From assembly GCF_020410765.1 (NCBI RefSeq), contig NZ_CP084541.1, positions 1,793,001 through 1,857,000 of the forward strand: DNA of 64,000 nt, in the 5' to 3' direction. This DNA comes from Streptomyces marincola. GTDB lineage: Bacteria; Actinomycetota; Actinomycetes; Streptomycetales; Streptomycetaceae. The notes beneath the pieces were generated by a model. It was given only the letters and a program-made list of their open reading frames with translations, was not told where the DNA came from and did not search any database. Made by a program: the position numbers and the translations under genes. Shown in pieces: positions 46,823 to 58,180 of the stretch (the first letter of the stretch is position 1; every line of letters begins with the position of its first letter).

Positions 46823-47559
46823 GCGGGAACTGGCTGGTGGACCTCGTGCCCGCCCGGCGTCCGGGGCGGGTGGCGTACCTCTTCCCGCATGCCGGCGCGG
46901 GGGTGAGCGCGGTGCTCGCCCTGGGCCGGGCCCTGGCGCCCGACCCGCATCCGGTGGCGGTCCGCCTGCCCGGCAGGGAGGCACTGCTCGACGATCCCCC
47001 GATCGCCGACCTGCCGGCCGTGGCCGAGCGGCTGGCCCACGCCATCCGCGCCCACGCGAACGGGGACCCGATCATCCTCTGCGGCCACTCGTCAGGAGCG
47101 GTGCTGGCCTACGAGACGGCCCGCGCCCTGGCGCCGGAGACCGCCGTCCTGCTCGCGGCCTCGGCGCAGCAGGCACCGGGAACGGCCGTCCGCACGGCCG
47201 CCGGATGCTGGGACCGCCCGGACGAGGAGTTCTTCGCGCAGGTGGTCACCGACGGCTACCTGCCCGCCGAACTGCTCGACGCCCCCGACGTGTTGGAAAT
47301 GGTGGCCCCCGCGTTGCGCGCGGACTACCGGGCCACGCACGAATACCTCACCGGTACGGCGGCGTGGACACCCCTGGCGTCCCCGATCCTCACCGTCCGC
47401 GGCACGGAGGACCTGACCGTCTCCGAGGAGGACATCGCGGCGTGGTCGGCGCTGACGACCGGCGGTCGCACGAACGCCCTCATCGATGACGCGGGGCACA
47501 ACCTGCTGCGCGACCGGCCCGCCGAGCTGGCCGACGCGCTGCGCCGCGCGCTGCCCTGA
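46819..47559 (+). CDS. Type II thioesterase of the NRPS cluster
   Basis: This 246-residue alpha/beta hydrolase matches the GrsT/RifR-type thioesterases that edit or release thioester-bound intermediates. The nucleophile motif is CGHSSGAVLA, the Asp is probably in VRGTEDLTVSEED, and the His in DDAGHNLLRD. PHAGAG near the N-terminus is characteristic. The GTG start overlaps the NRPS stop by 4 bases. As the NRPS has no C-terminal TE domain, this protein may perform product release as well as proofreading. Confidence 0.9.
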   Translation: MSGNWLVDLVPARRPGRVAYLFPHAGAGVSAVLALGRALAPDPHPVAVRLPGREALLDDPPIADLPAVAERLAHAIRAHANGDPIILCGHSSGAVLAYETARALAPETAVLLAASAQQAPGTAVRTAAGCWDRPDEEFFAQVVTDGYLPAELLDAPDVLEMVAPALRADYRATHEYLTGTAAWTPLASPILTVRGTEDLTVSEEDIAAWSALTTGGRTNALIDDAGHNLLRDRPAELADALRRALP

Positions 47560-47561
47560 CC

Positions 47562-47590
47562 GCCCGGCCGCGCCTCCCGCGCGGCCGGGC
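47562..47590 (+). terminator. Terminator hairpin at the end of the NRPS operon
   Basis: Perfect 12-base arms GCCCGGCCGCGC and GCGCGGCCGGGC flank a 5-base loop CTCCC. The hairpin begins 3 bases after the thioesterase stop codon and sits before the converging methyltransferase gene. Confidence 0.8.
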
Positions 47591-47620
47591 ATCCCAGAAA
47601 CGGGGGCCGGGGGTCGGCGG

Positions 47621-48163
47621 TCAGGGCTTGCGGTGCACGGAAACGGCGTACGCCCCGCCCTCGTAGGGCTCCCGCGACCAGGTCGCGTACCGCGCTTCGA
47701 GGGTGAGGCCCGCCGCCCGGCAGTGCTCGTCGTAGTCGTCCAGCGTGTAGCCGCGATCGAGGGAGAAGCCCGCGACGAGGCGCCCGGCGGCTCGCACGTG
47801 CGCCGCCGCCCCGCCCACCAGGGCCGGTTCCGTGCCGGGCGGGGTGAACAGGGGCACGTTGCCCGCCATCACCACGACGTCGAACGACTCCCCCAGGGCG
47901 AGGCCGACCAGGTCCCGCTGGTACCAGCGGAGGTCAGGGGCCAGGCGCCTGGCCGTGGCCAGCATCGACGCGTCGGCGTCCACGCCCGCCACGGCGATCC
48001 CGTGGCGGGCCAGCTCAATCGCCACGCGCCCGGTGCCGCAGCCGGCGTCGAGCACGGTGGCGGGCGCGAAGGAGCGGACCAGCGCGGCCTCCCCATGGAC
48101 GTCCTCCCCCTCGGCAGCGATGCGGTCGAACCGGGCCTGGTAATCGTCACCGTTCCACGTCAT
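47621..48163 (-). CDS. Class I SAM-dependent methyltransferase
   Basis: This 180-residue protein has the Rossmann SAM-binding motif VLDAGCGTGRVAIELA near residue 38, the acidic second motif VAGVDADASMLATARR, and motif IV VVVMAGNVPLF. The start is placed at the ATG at 48163 (MTWNGDDYQARFDRIA), a pattern common to small streptomycete methyltransferases. The substrate is unknown. It converges with the thioesterase gene across the hairpin and is co-directional with comEC upstream. It could belong to the core or to the island edge. Confidence 0.85.
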   Translation of the reverse strand: MTWNGDDYQARFDRIAAEGEDVHGEAALVRSFAPATVLDAGCGTGRVAIELARHGIAVAGVDADASMLATARRLAPDLRWYQRDLVGLALGESFDVVVMAGNVPLFTPPGTEPALVGGAAAHVRAAGRLVAGFSLDRGYTLDDYDEHCRAAGLTLEARYATWSREPYEGGAYAVSVHRKP

Positions 48164-48297
48164 GCGATCACCGTGACACACCCGCCGCGCCGATCACAGA
48201 CCCCCTTCCCGGCCCCGCCGCCCACGCCCGGCGTCCCATCCCGTCCGTACGGCCCGCCCCGGTGGGCCCTCCCTTCTCGGCCTCGGCCGCCGCCTCC

Positions 48298-50805
48298 TCA
48301 CGCGCCCCGCCGGGCGTGGCCGCGGGGGCCGCCGGGGGTCTCGGTCACGGCCAGGGGGCCGTGGGTGTCGGTGCGCAGGACGGCCGCGCCGACGGAGCTG
48401 AGGGCGGCGAGGGTGCGCGGGGCCGGATGCCCGTAGCGGTTGTCCTCGCCGCAGCTGATCAGCGCGATCCTGGGACGCAACCGCGCCAGCAGCGGCGGAT
48501 GCTGGGCCGCCGAACCGTGGTGCGCCACCTTCAGCACGTCCACCCGCGGCAGGCCGGGGTGGCGGGCCAGGAGGCGCTGCTGCGCCAAAGGCTCCAGGTC
48601 ACCGGGCAGGAAGACGGTGAGGCCGCCGACGCGCACCAGCAACGTCACGCTGCTGTCGTTGGCCCCGAGCCCGCCGGTCCGCGCGTCCTCAGGAGGCCAC
48701 AGCACCTCCCAGCTCAGCCCCTCCCCCACCCGGTACCGCTCGCCGGGGACCGCGACCCGCACCGGAATCCCGGCCTCGTCCGTCACCCGTGTGACGAAAG
48801 CGGCCTGCTCCACGGGCTCCCGCACCCCCGAGGTCCGCACCGCGTCCACCGCACGACCGCGCAGCACACCCGGCAACCCGCCGACATGGTCGGCGTGAAA
48901 ATGCGTGAGCACCAGCAGCGGAACGTGCCGCACACCGAGCCCGTGCAGACACCGGTCGACAGCCCCAGGCTCCGGGCCGGCGTCGATCACCACGGCCCGA
49001 CCGGGCCCGGCCGCGAGCACGAGCGCGTCCCCCTGACCGACGTCGCAGGCCACGACCCGCCAGCCCGGCGGCGGCCAGCCGGTCAGGAGCCGGGTCAGGG
49101 GCGGCGGCCTGAGCACGGCCAGCAGGATCAGCAGCGCGCACGCCGCCGCGACCCACGGCCGACCCGGAATCCGCCGTACGACCGGCACGCAGACGAGCGT
49201 CGCCCCGGCCAGCAGCGCCGCGCCCCACCAGCCGCCCGGCCAGCTCGACTCGGCTCCCGGCAGGGCCGCCCCGGTCCTGGCGACGGCCGCGATCCAGCGC
49301 ACCGGCCACCCGGCGAGGCCCACGAGCGCCTCGGCGGGTCCCGGTGCCAGGGGCGCCAGGGCCATCGCGGCCCAGCCCAGCACGATCACCGGGGCGACGG
49401 CGGGCCCGGCGAGCAGGTTGCAGGGCACGGCCACCAGGCTGGTGCTCGCGGCGAACACCGTGACCACCGGCGCGCACACGATGTGCGCGGCCAGGGCCGC
49501 GGCCAGGGCCTCCGCGAGCCACGCGGGCACGCGGCGGCGACGCAGCGCGTCCGCCCAGGGCTGTGCGAGGATCAGCAGCGCGCCGGTCGCGAGCACCGAG
49601 AGCAGGAACCCGAACGACCTGGCCAGTTCTGGCCGGTACAGCACCAGCAGGAGTACCCCGGCCGCGAGCGCGGGCAGCAGCGTGCGGCGCCTGCCGGTGG
49701 CGAGGGCCAGGAGCGCGATGCCCGCGCAGGCGGCGGCCCGCAGCACGCTGGGATCGGGTCGGCACACGAGGACGAACGCCGCCACCAGCACGCCGCCCAG
49801 TACGGCCGTCGGCCGCAGGGGTATGCCCAGCCGTGCGGCGAGGCCGCGCCGTTCCGCCAGGGACGCGGTGCCCTGCCTGCCCAGCAGCACCCCGAGCACG
49901 ATCGCCACCTGGCTGCCGCTGACGGCCACCAGGTGGGTGAGCCCGCTGGCCTCAACGGCCTCGTGCAGGTCGGCGGGGACGCGCGAGTCGTCCCCGATGA
50001 CCAGCGCGGGCAGCAGCGTGGCGGCGTCGCCGGGCAGGCCGGAGGCCGCCTCCCTGAGCCCGGCGCGCAGCCGCCCCGCGAACCGGTGCCGCGCGTCCGG
50101 CTCCTGTGTCACCCGCGGCGGCCCCGACTCGCGCACGCGGAGCACGGCCGCCAGCTCCCACGTCCGGCCGGGCATCGGCGGCACGACGCGGGCGGCGACG
50201 TCGAGTCGGGCCGACGGCAGCAACGACAGCCAGGCGTCCGGCCGTTCGGCGTGGACGACCAGCAGAACGCGGTCGGTGAGCGCCCGTTCGCCGCCGTCAG
50301 CCGAGCGCAGCCGCGTGACCTCGGCCGGCAGGAGCACCGGGCGCCGCGCCTGTCCCGCGGTGCCCGGCCGCTCCCGGGGGCGCGTCGGGTCGCCGGTGAC
50401 CCGGACCTCGACCCGCACCCGTTCCCCCGTGAGGCCGGGCAGGGGCCCGGCCCGCGCGGCGGCCCCGTGCAACCCGGCCACCGTGCCCCCGGCCGCCCCG
50501 CAGAGCAGGGCCGCGGCCACCGCCACGGCCAGCGGACGGGACCGGCCGTGCGCCGCCGCCCACCACAGGGCGCCGCCTGCGGCCGTCAGGCAGCAGACGG
50601 TGCCCAGGACGACGGACCGCCCCGGCGCGGTCAGCGCCACGGCCGCCGCCGCCCAGGCCGCGGCGGCGGGCAGCACGAGGCGCAGGTCGGCGGGCCACGG
50701 GCGGGCGGAAGGCGGCACCGCCCGCGCGCCGGTGCCGGCCGTGCGCCGCCGGGCCGGGCCGGCCGACGGGGCGGCGGGCGCGGGCGCGCGGTCAGGGGGT
50801 GACAC
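48298..50805 (-). CDS. comEC: ComEC/Rec2-family DNA-uptake channel-like protein
   Basis: This 835-residue protein has the full ComEC layout. N-terminal hydrophobic segments are followed by an outside domain, then the Competence domain (LVIGDDSRVPADLHEAVEASGLTHLVAVSGSQVAIVLG) with many membrane helices. The C-terminal part (from about residue 570) is a metallo-beta-lactamase-like domain with DVGQGDALVL, LTHFHADHVGG, LPGDLE and VAHHGS. In competent bacteria ComEC carries single-stranded DNA across the membrane; in Streptomyces its role is unclear. The GTG start overlaps the comEA stop by 14 bases. Confidence 0.92.
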   Translation of the reverse strand: MSPPDRAPAPAAPSAGPARRRTAGTGARAVPPSARPWPADLRLVLPAAAAWAAAAVALTAPGRSVVLGTVCCLTAAGGALWWAAAHGRSRPLAVAVAAALLCGAAGGTVAGLHGAAARAGPLPGLTGERVRVEVRVTGDPTRPRERPGTAGQARRPVLLPAEVTRLRSADGGERALTDRVLLVVHAERPDAWLSLLPSARLDVAARVVPPMPGRTWELAAVLRVRESGPPRVTQEPDARHRFAGRLRAGLREAASGLPGDAATLLPALVIGDDSRVPADLHEAVEASGLTHLVAVSGSQVAIVLGVLLGRQGTASLAERRGLAARLGIPLRPTAVLGGVLVAAFVLVCRPDPSVLRAAACAGIALLALATGRRRTLLPALAAGVLLLVLYRPELARSFGFLLSVLATGALLILAQPWADALRRRRVPAWLAEALAAALAAHIVCAPVVTVFAASTSLVAVPCNLLAGPAVAPVIVLGWAAMALAPLAPGPAEALVGLAGWPVRWIAAVARTGAALPGAESSWPGGWWGAALLAGATLVCVPVVRRIPGRPWVAAACALLILLAVLRPPPLTRLLTGWPPPGWRVVACDVGQGDALVLAAGPGRAVVIDAGPEPGAVDRCLHGLGVRHVPLLVLTHFHADHVGGLPGVLRGRAVDAVRTSGVREPVEQAAFVTRVTDEAGIPVRVAVPGERYRVGEGLSWEVLWPPEDARTGGLGANDSSVTLLVRVGGLTVFLPGDLEPLAQQRLLARHPGLPRVDVLKVAHHGSAAQHPPLLARLRPRIALISCGEDNRYGHPAPRTLAALSSVGAAVLRTDTHGPLAVTETPGGPRGHARRGA

Positions 50806-51871
50806 GGTCCCTCAACTCCGCCAGCCGCCGTTCCCCGATGCCGGTGACCTCGCCCAGTTGCTCGACGGAGGTGAACGCGCCCCGCTCCGTCCGGTAGGCC
50901 ACGATCCGCCCGGCCAGGACGGGGCCGACACCCGGCAGGTCCTGCAACTGCTCCGCCGTGGCGGTGTTCAGGCTGATCGGGGCCCCGGGGGTGCTCGCGC
51001 CGGGCGCGCCGGTCGGGGGCGGGGCCGCCTGCGGCTCGCCCCCGACCAGCACTTGTTCACCGTCGACGAGGACCCGGGCGCGGTTGATGCCGTCGGCCGC
51101 GTCGCCCGGGGCGCCGCCGGCGGCCTCGATCGCGTCGGACACGCGCGCCCCGGCGGGCAGCGTGTACACCCCTGGCTCCCGTACCTCGCCCGCCACGTCG
51201 ACGACGACGCCAGGGGACGAGGCAGCCGGTGGGTCCGGCGGCGCCGCGGGGTCGCCCTCGGCGGCGCCGGGCGGCGCCGCCGAGGAGGCCGCGGGCTCGG
51301 CCGGGCGCGCCGTCGTCCCGGCGGCGGCCTGCTCGACGGCGGCCACCTGCCGGGGTCGGCCCGACCACCAGTGGTGGACGGCGAAGCCGGTGGCGACGAG
51401 CAGCACCACGCACAGTGCGGCGACGGCGCGTGGCTCAAGTCCGCAGCGGAGCCGGCACCAGGACGGCAGCCGCTCCCCCAGTGCCAGCCGTGCCCGCCGC
51501 CGCCAGGGCAGCGGCACGCCCGGCGGCTCCCGGCCGCCGTAAGCCGCCTCGGCCGCCTCGGCCGCCTCGGCCGCCTCGGCCGCGTCACCCGCCGCCGGTG
51601 CCGGCTCTCGCGCGGCCGGTACCGGCGGATCGGCCGGGACCGGTGGTTGCGCCCGGGTCGGTGGGTCTGCCTGCGGCGATGGGTCTGCCCGGGGCAGCGG
51701 CCCGGCGGTCCCGTCCGGGAACAGCGCCGCGGCGCGGCTGCGTGCCGCATCGGTGCGTGCGGCCCGGGTGCGGACCAGTCGGCTGTGCGGGGCCCGGCGG
51801 CCGGGCCCGGTGCCGCCCCGGCGGCCGGGGCCTGGACCGGCTTTGGCACGGCGGTGTGCTCGCGTCTCCAT
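50792..51871 (-). CDS. comEA: ComEA-like helix-hairpin-helix DNA-binding protein
   Basis: This 359-residue protein is longer than usual ComEA. A basic, Pro-rich cytoplasmic N-terminus of about 150 residues includes an Ala-Ala-Glu repeat run encoded by 9-base units at about 51543-51585. One membrane segment follows (AVAALCVVLLVATGFAVHHW), then an SLBB domain (VVVDVAGEVREPGVYTLPAGARVSDAIEAAGG). The C-terminal helix-hairpin-helix pair is SLNTATAEQLQDLPGVGPVLAGRIVAYR, then FTSVEQLGEVTGIGERRLAEL. It binds DNA outside the membrane for transfer to ComEC. No Shine-Dalgarno lies before the ATG, which overlaps an inverted repeat. Confidence 0.9.
   Translation of the reverse strand: METRAHRRAKAGPGPGRRGGTGPGRRAPHSRLVRTRAARTDAARSRAAALFPDGTAGPLPRADPSPQADPPTRAQPPVPADPPVPAAREPAPAAGDAAEAAEAAEAAEAAYGGREPPGVPLPWRRRARLALGERLPSWCRLRCGLEPRAVAALCVVLLVATGFAVHHWWSGRPRQVAAVEQAAAGTTARPAEPAASSAAPPGAAEGDPAAPPDPPAASSPGVVVDVAGEVREPGVYTLPAGARVSDAIEAAGGAPGDAADGINRARVLVDGEQVLVGGEPQAAPPPTGAPGASTPGAPISLNTATAEQLQDLPGVGPVLAGRIVAYRTERGAFTSVEQLGEVTGIGERRLAELRDRVTP
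51543..51585 (-). repeat. Tandem 9-bp repeat inside comEA
   Basis: The 9-base unit GCCGCCTCG is repeated about four and a half times and encodes the Ala-Ala-Glu run of the ComEA N-terminal region. Such perfect tandem units are prone to length change in steps of three residues without shifting the frame. Confidence 0.85.
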
Positions 51872-51971
51872 GACTACGGAGAGTAGTCACGCGGCGTGGA
51901 GGTCGGCGGCCCGCGGGGAAATCTGTGGATGACCGGGGCGTTGTGGATAAGTCCGTCACTCGTGCGAGTGA
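51871..51971 (-). promoter_or_regulatory. comEA upstream region with DnaA-box-like sites and two inverted repeats
   Basis: TGTGGATAA at 51942-51950 is the exact complement of the DnaA box TTATCCACA, and TGTGGATGA at 51924-51932 differs from it by one base; both face the same way, 18 bases apart. A 16-base palindrome TCACTCG-TG-CGAGTGA lies at 51956-51971. A second inverted repeat TGACTAC-N5-GTAGTCA at 51871-51889 touches the comEA start codon. Together they look like a regulated promoter for comEA-comEC. Confidence 0.55.
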
Positions 51972-52376
51972 GGCGACCGTCGGCCGCGCCGGGCCACTGC
52001 CCCTGCGGGCGGGCCCCGGCTCCGGCCGCGAACGTTCGCGCGGCCGCCGGGCGTTGGGCCCACCGGTCCACCGGCCCACCGGCCATCGCCGCACCGGCAG
52101 TGGCACCGGGCCACGCGGGTCGGCCACGCCGCACACGCCCGGCCGCAGACGAACAGACGAACAGACGGCCAGGACAGCCAGGACAGCCAGACGAACAGAC
52201 GACAGGCCGACAGGACGGCCATGTGGACAGGCAGCCGGGCGAACAGACAGGCGGTGCGGCACACGGCCTCCCGGCCGATTCGGCCGACGCCGCGCCACCC
52301 GCCCGCCCCGGCCTGCGCCCCGCCACGCGCACCCGCGACGCCACGCGGACCGGACCCGCCGCGCCCGCCGCCGCGT
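51972..52376. other. Gene-free gap with low-complexity repeats between degV and comEA
   Basis: No gene is supported in this 405-base part of the 505-base gap. From about 52145 to 52257 the plus strand is built from short related words such as CAGACGAA, CAGGACAGC and GACAGG. Among them are two copies of CAGACGAACAGACG and two adjacent copies of CAGGACAGC. On the minus strand the same stretch reads as CTGT/GTCTG words. Its role is unknown. Confidence 0.6.
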
Positions 52377-53222
52377 TCAGTGCGGGGCGACGACCGCGCC
52401 GAGGAGTCCGGGTCCCGTGTGCGCGCCGAGCACGGCGCCCACCTCGCTCACGTGCAGGTCGACGAGCCCGGGCAGCCGGTCGCGCAGGCGCTGGGCGAGC
52501 TGCGCCGCGCGTTCCCCCGCCGCCAGGTGGTGCACGGCCACGTCGACGGGGCCCGAGCCCGCGTGCGCGACGGCGAGTTCTTCGAGCCTGGCGATGGCCC
52601 GCGACGCCGTCCTGACGCGTTCGAGCGGCTCGACCCGGCCCTCGGAGAGCCGCAGCAGCGGCTTCACCGCGAGCGCCGAGCCGAACAGCGCCTGCGCCGC
52701 GCCGATGCGGCCACCGCGCCGCAGGTGTTCGAGCGTGTCGACATAGAAATACGCGCGGGTGGCCTCCGCGCGCTTGACCGCCGCCGCGACCGCGTCGTCC
52801 GCCGTGCCGCCGGCCGCCGCGGTCTCCGCCGCCGCCAGCACGCTGAAGCCCAGGGCCATCGCGACCATCCCGCTGTCCACCACGCTGACCGGGACCGGCG
52901 CGCGGCGCGCGGCCACGACCGCGGCGTCGTACGTTCCCGAGATCTCCGAGGACAGGTGGAGGGAGACGACCCCTGCCGCGCCCGCGTCGGCCGCCGCGCG
53001 GTACGCGGCGGCGAACGCCTCGGGCGCGGGCCGCGAGGTCGTGACCGGCTGCCGCTGCTGCAACGCCTGTTCCAGTCGCCGCGCGGCCTCCTCGGTGCCG
53101 TCCTCGTACGCGGCCCCGCCGAGCACGACCGTCAGGGGAACGACGGTGAGCACGTGGCGGGCGACGGCCGGCGGCGGCAGGTAGGCCGTGGAATCCGTGA
53201 CAATGGCGAGGGAACGGGACAT
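52377..53222 (-). CDS. DegV family fatty-acid-binding protein
   Basis: This 281-residue protein matches the DegV family, members of which (FakB) present fatty acids to a kinase. It opens MSRSLAIVTDSTAYLPP, with the family's TDS motif, followed by TSRPAPEAF, VVSLHLSSEISGTYDAAVVAA, VSVVDSGMVAMALGF and DTLEHLRRGGRIG. The ATG at 53222 is chosen because the family motif starts there. The neighbourhood leuS, degV, comEA, comEC is one I recall from Streptomyces genomes. Confidence 0.93.
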   Translation of the reverse strand: MSRSLAIVTDSTAYLPPPAVARHVLTVVPLTVVLGGAAYEDGTEEAARRLEQALQQRQPVTTSRPAPEAFAAAYRAAADAGAAGVVSLHLSSEISGTYDAAVVAARRAPVPVSVVDSGMVAMALGFSVLAAAETAAAGGTADDAVAAAVKRAEATRAYFYVDTLEHLRRGGRIGAAQALFGSALAVKPLLRLSEGRVEPLERVRTASRAIARLEELAVAHAGSGPVDVAVHHLAAGERAAQLAQRLRDRLPGLVDLHVSEVGAVLGAHTGPGLLGAVVAPH

Positions 53223-53356
53223 GGCACGGAGACTAGCGGAGCGTGCTGCCATGGCCCCGGCCGCAGGTGACGGCCGGTGCCCGTGAACGGCCCGCGTCCG
53301 CCGGCGGGCCCGCGGGATGTCGGACGCCTCCGGACGGCGCCGGGCCCGGACGGGAC

Positions 53357-54151
53357 CTACACCCCACCGGCGTCCCGGCGCCGGGGCCCTGGCTCCGGTT
53401 CCGCTTCGCGTCCGGTGCCCCACGGCATTCCGCCGGGGCCCTCGGCCCCGGCTCCGCCCAGTTCCCCTGCCGCCGCTCCCGGCTCACGCGGGCCCGGCGC
53501 CGCCGGCGCCTCCGCGGCACCTGGCGCCTCCCGGACACCCTGCGCCCCACGGGCCCCGGGCGGCTCCGGCACCGCGCGGGCGCCGTCGTTCGCGCCGCCG
53601 GAGCCCTCCACGGGCGCCCAGTGCCGCAGCGCGCTCGCCTCCATGTCGATGTGCTGGCGCAGCGTGTCGAACGCCTCCGCGTCGTGCCGCCTGGCCCGGT
53701 CCTGCGCGGCGAAACGCAGCGCCTCCGCGGAACGCTTGATGTCCTCGGCCCGCTTCCTCAGCTCCGGCAGGCCGGCGGATACGCGCGCCCGGGACGGTTC
53801 GCCCGACATCAGCGCGCCCATCTCGCCGTCCAGGTGCCGGTGATGCTCTTCGAGTTGGCGGAAGAGGGCCAGCGCCTCGCCCAGCGCCGGGTCGTCCGCC
53901 GAGCCGAGCCGCAGGGTGTTGCGCGTGCCCTCGATGCAGGCCCGCAGCTCCCTGCGGGTGCGCGCCAGCTCGCCCACCGGGCCCGGCTGCGCGGAACGCG
54001 CGGCCAGCGTGGCATCGCCGATCGTGCGGCGCACCTCACGCCCGGCGCGCTCGATGCCGCGTCTGGCGGCGCGCACGCCGCGTACCACCGCGAGCGCGAA
54101 CACCGCGAACACCAGGAGCGACAGCCCCAGCAGGACGAAAGCTATCTCCAT
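53357..54151 (-). CDS. Membrane-anchored coiled-coil protein of unknown function
   Basis: This 264-residue protein begins with a hydrophobic anchor (MEIAFVLLGLSLLVFAVFALAVV). A long charged helical region to about residue 185 (VRAARRGIERAGREVRR, ELARTRRELRACIEG, QLEEHHRHLDGEMG, LRKRAEDIKRSAEALRF) is probably coiled coil. The last 70 residues are a Pro/Gly/Ala-rich disordered tail. GGGGA lies 6 bases before the ATG. It sits between leuS and degV. I do not recognise a named family. Confidence 0.75.
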   Translation of the reverse strand: MEIAFVLLGLSLLVFAVFALAVVRGVRAARRGIERAGREVRRTIGDATLAARSAQPGPVGELARTRRELRACIEGTRNTLRLGSADDPALGEALALFRQLEEHHRHLDGEMGALMSGEPSRARVSAGLPELRKRAEDIKRSAEALRFAAQDRARRHDAEAFDTLRQHIDMEASALRHWAPVEGSGGANDGARAVPEPPGARGAQGVREAPGAAEAPAAPGPREPGAAAGELGGAGAEGPGGMPWGTGREAEPEPGPRRRDAGGV

Positions 54152-54279
54152 AAGTCCCCAGGGTAGGACGCCGCGCGCCGTTCGGGCCGCCACCGGACCG
54201 GAATCCGCCACCGGACCGCGGGCCGGGCGCGGCGGGAGCCGCGGCCCGCGGCGGTGTGTTCATGCTGGAACGCGCGTGA

Positions 54280-57141
<2,862 letters not shown>

Positions 57142-57181
57142 CGTCCTCGAAGCTCCATCGATCGTCATCTGCCCCGCAATG

Positions 57182-57206
57182 AAAAAACCCCTCGCACAGG
57201 AGGGGT
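57182..57206 (-). terminator. Attenuator terminator upstream of leuS
   Basis: On the minus strand ACCCCTC pairs with GAGGGGT around a 6-base loop and is followed directly by a run of six T, a classic intrinsic terminator that is rare in such GC-rich DNA. It lies between the leader peptide and leuS. Confidence 0.85.
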
Positions 57207-57229
57207 GGCCGCGCCGACGTCGCTCGTGG

Positions 57230-57268
57230 TCAGCGCGGCCGCGTAAGCAGAAGGCGTACAGCACGCAT
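57230..57268 (-). CDS. Leucine-rich leader peptide of leuS
   Basis: The 12-codon frame encodes MRAVRLLLTRPR with three consecutive Leu codons CTT-CTG-CTT; CTT is rare in this DNA. Its stop codon is 23 bases before the terminator arms. A TACCCT at 57275-57280 could be the -10 element and places the transcript start at the ATG, so the peptide may be translated from a leaderless mRNA. Slow translation when charged tRNA-Leu is scarce would favour read-through into leuS. Confidence 0.75.
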   Translation of the reverse strand: MRAVRLLLTRPR

Positions 57269-57354
57269 GGCCACAGGGTAGCGCACCCGCCCATACCACG
57301 GCCGGGCCGGGCCCCCGCGTGACCGCGCGCGGGGACCGGCGGCCGAAGGCCAGG

Positions 57355-58023
57355 TCAGGCGAGCGCCCCGGCCACTTCGTCGCGCAGGCGGGGCAGCATG
57401 TCGTGGAGGACGCCGGGGCACAGCGTGGAGCCGAAGTCCTTGTGGCCGTAGATCTCGGCCGAGGGGATGCCGTACTGGGCGCACACGAACGCGCACAGCC
57501 CCACCAGCACCTCCCACTGCGCGTCCGGGGGCGTGGCGCCGTCGTGGTAGGCGCCCTCGTTGGCGATGCCGATGCCCAGGTTGTTCTGTCCCGAGGTGTG
57601 CGACCCCAGCACGAATCCGGTGCCGCCGAGCAGGGTCTCCAGGCTCCGGTGCCGCCCCTCGGTGATCCAGCCGCCGCGGCTGACGAGGAAGTGGTAGCCG
57701 GTGTCGACCCAGCCGTTGTCGTCCATGTGCAGGTCCTGCACCCAGTGCGCGTGCGCGTGGGCCCGCTCGCGGGAGAAGTCCCGCGCGTTGTCGCTGACCG
57801 TGTGGTGCACGATGATCATGCTCGGCCGGTGGCGCAGCACGGAGATGGCGCCGTCCGGGGGGCGCGCGTTCCACTGGGCCGTCCCGTCGATGTCGGGTTC
57901 GACGGGCTGCGCCGCGCGGGCGTGGCCCGGGACGGCGACGGCGGCCGCCGCGGCGGCGGTGCCGGTGACGGCGGCGAGCAGGGTGCGGCGCCTGACCGGC
58001 CGGATCGAGAGGTCGCGGACCAC
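57355..58023 (-). CDS. Secreted N-acetylmuramoyl-L-alanine amidase (PGRP/Amidase_2)
   Basis: This 222-residue protein has a twin-arginine-like signal (SIRPVRRRTLLAAVTGTAAAAAAVAVPGHARA). The amidase-2/peptidoglycan-recognition domain that follows cuts the bond between muramic acid and the stem peptide. Zinc ligand motifs are IIVHHTVSDN and, at the C-terminal side, GHKDFGSTLCPG with His and Cys. YHFLVSRGGWITEGR is typical. The GTG start has AAGGAG 6 bases upstream. It lies downstream of a muramidase gene on the same strand, with a hairpin between them. Confidence 0.9.
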   Translation of the reverse strand: MVRDLSIRPVRRRTLLAAVTGTAAAAAAVAVPGHARAAQPVEPDIDGTAQWNARPPDGAISVLRHRPSMIIVHHTVSDNARDFSRERAHAHAHWVQDLHMDDNGWVDTGYHFLVSRGGWITEGRHRSLETLLGGTGFVLGSHTSGQNNLGIGIANEGAYHDGATPPDAQWEVLVGLCAFVCAQYGIPSAEIYGHKDFGSTLCPGVLHDMLPRLRDEVAGALA

Positions 58024-58123
58024 GGGTGCTCCTTCGAGAACGGGGCGGAGCCGGCCGCCGTGGGCCGGCTCCGCCGCGAGCGTGGGGGTTTCTCGGGGCG
58101 TGGTGCTGCCCGGCCCCGCCGCT

Positions 58124-58148
58124 CCCCGCCCGGGCCGGCCGGGCGGGG
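58124..58148 (-). terminator. Hairpin after the GH25 muramidase gene
   Basis: Perfect 10-base arms CCCCGCCCGG and CCGGGCGGGG surround a 5-base loop. The hairpin lies 32 bases beyond the muramidase stop codon and before the amidase start on the minus strand. Confidence 0.7.
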
Positions 58149-58180
58149 GCGTCGCCGGGGCGACGGGGGGTGGCGCGGGG

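Noticed and set aside
40022..46984. A 2320-codon open frame antisense to the NRPS gene
   Set aside because: It is a by-product of extreme third-position GC in the sense strand. It has Gly/Arg/His-rich random composition, no domains, and the sense frame has complete NRPS motifs.
57142..57229. Possible T-box upstream of leuS
   Set aside because: No T-box sequence or specifier-loop architecture is visible. A leader peptide with Leu codons plus terminator explains the region better.
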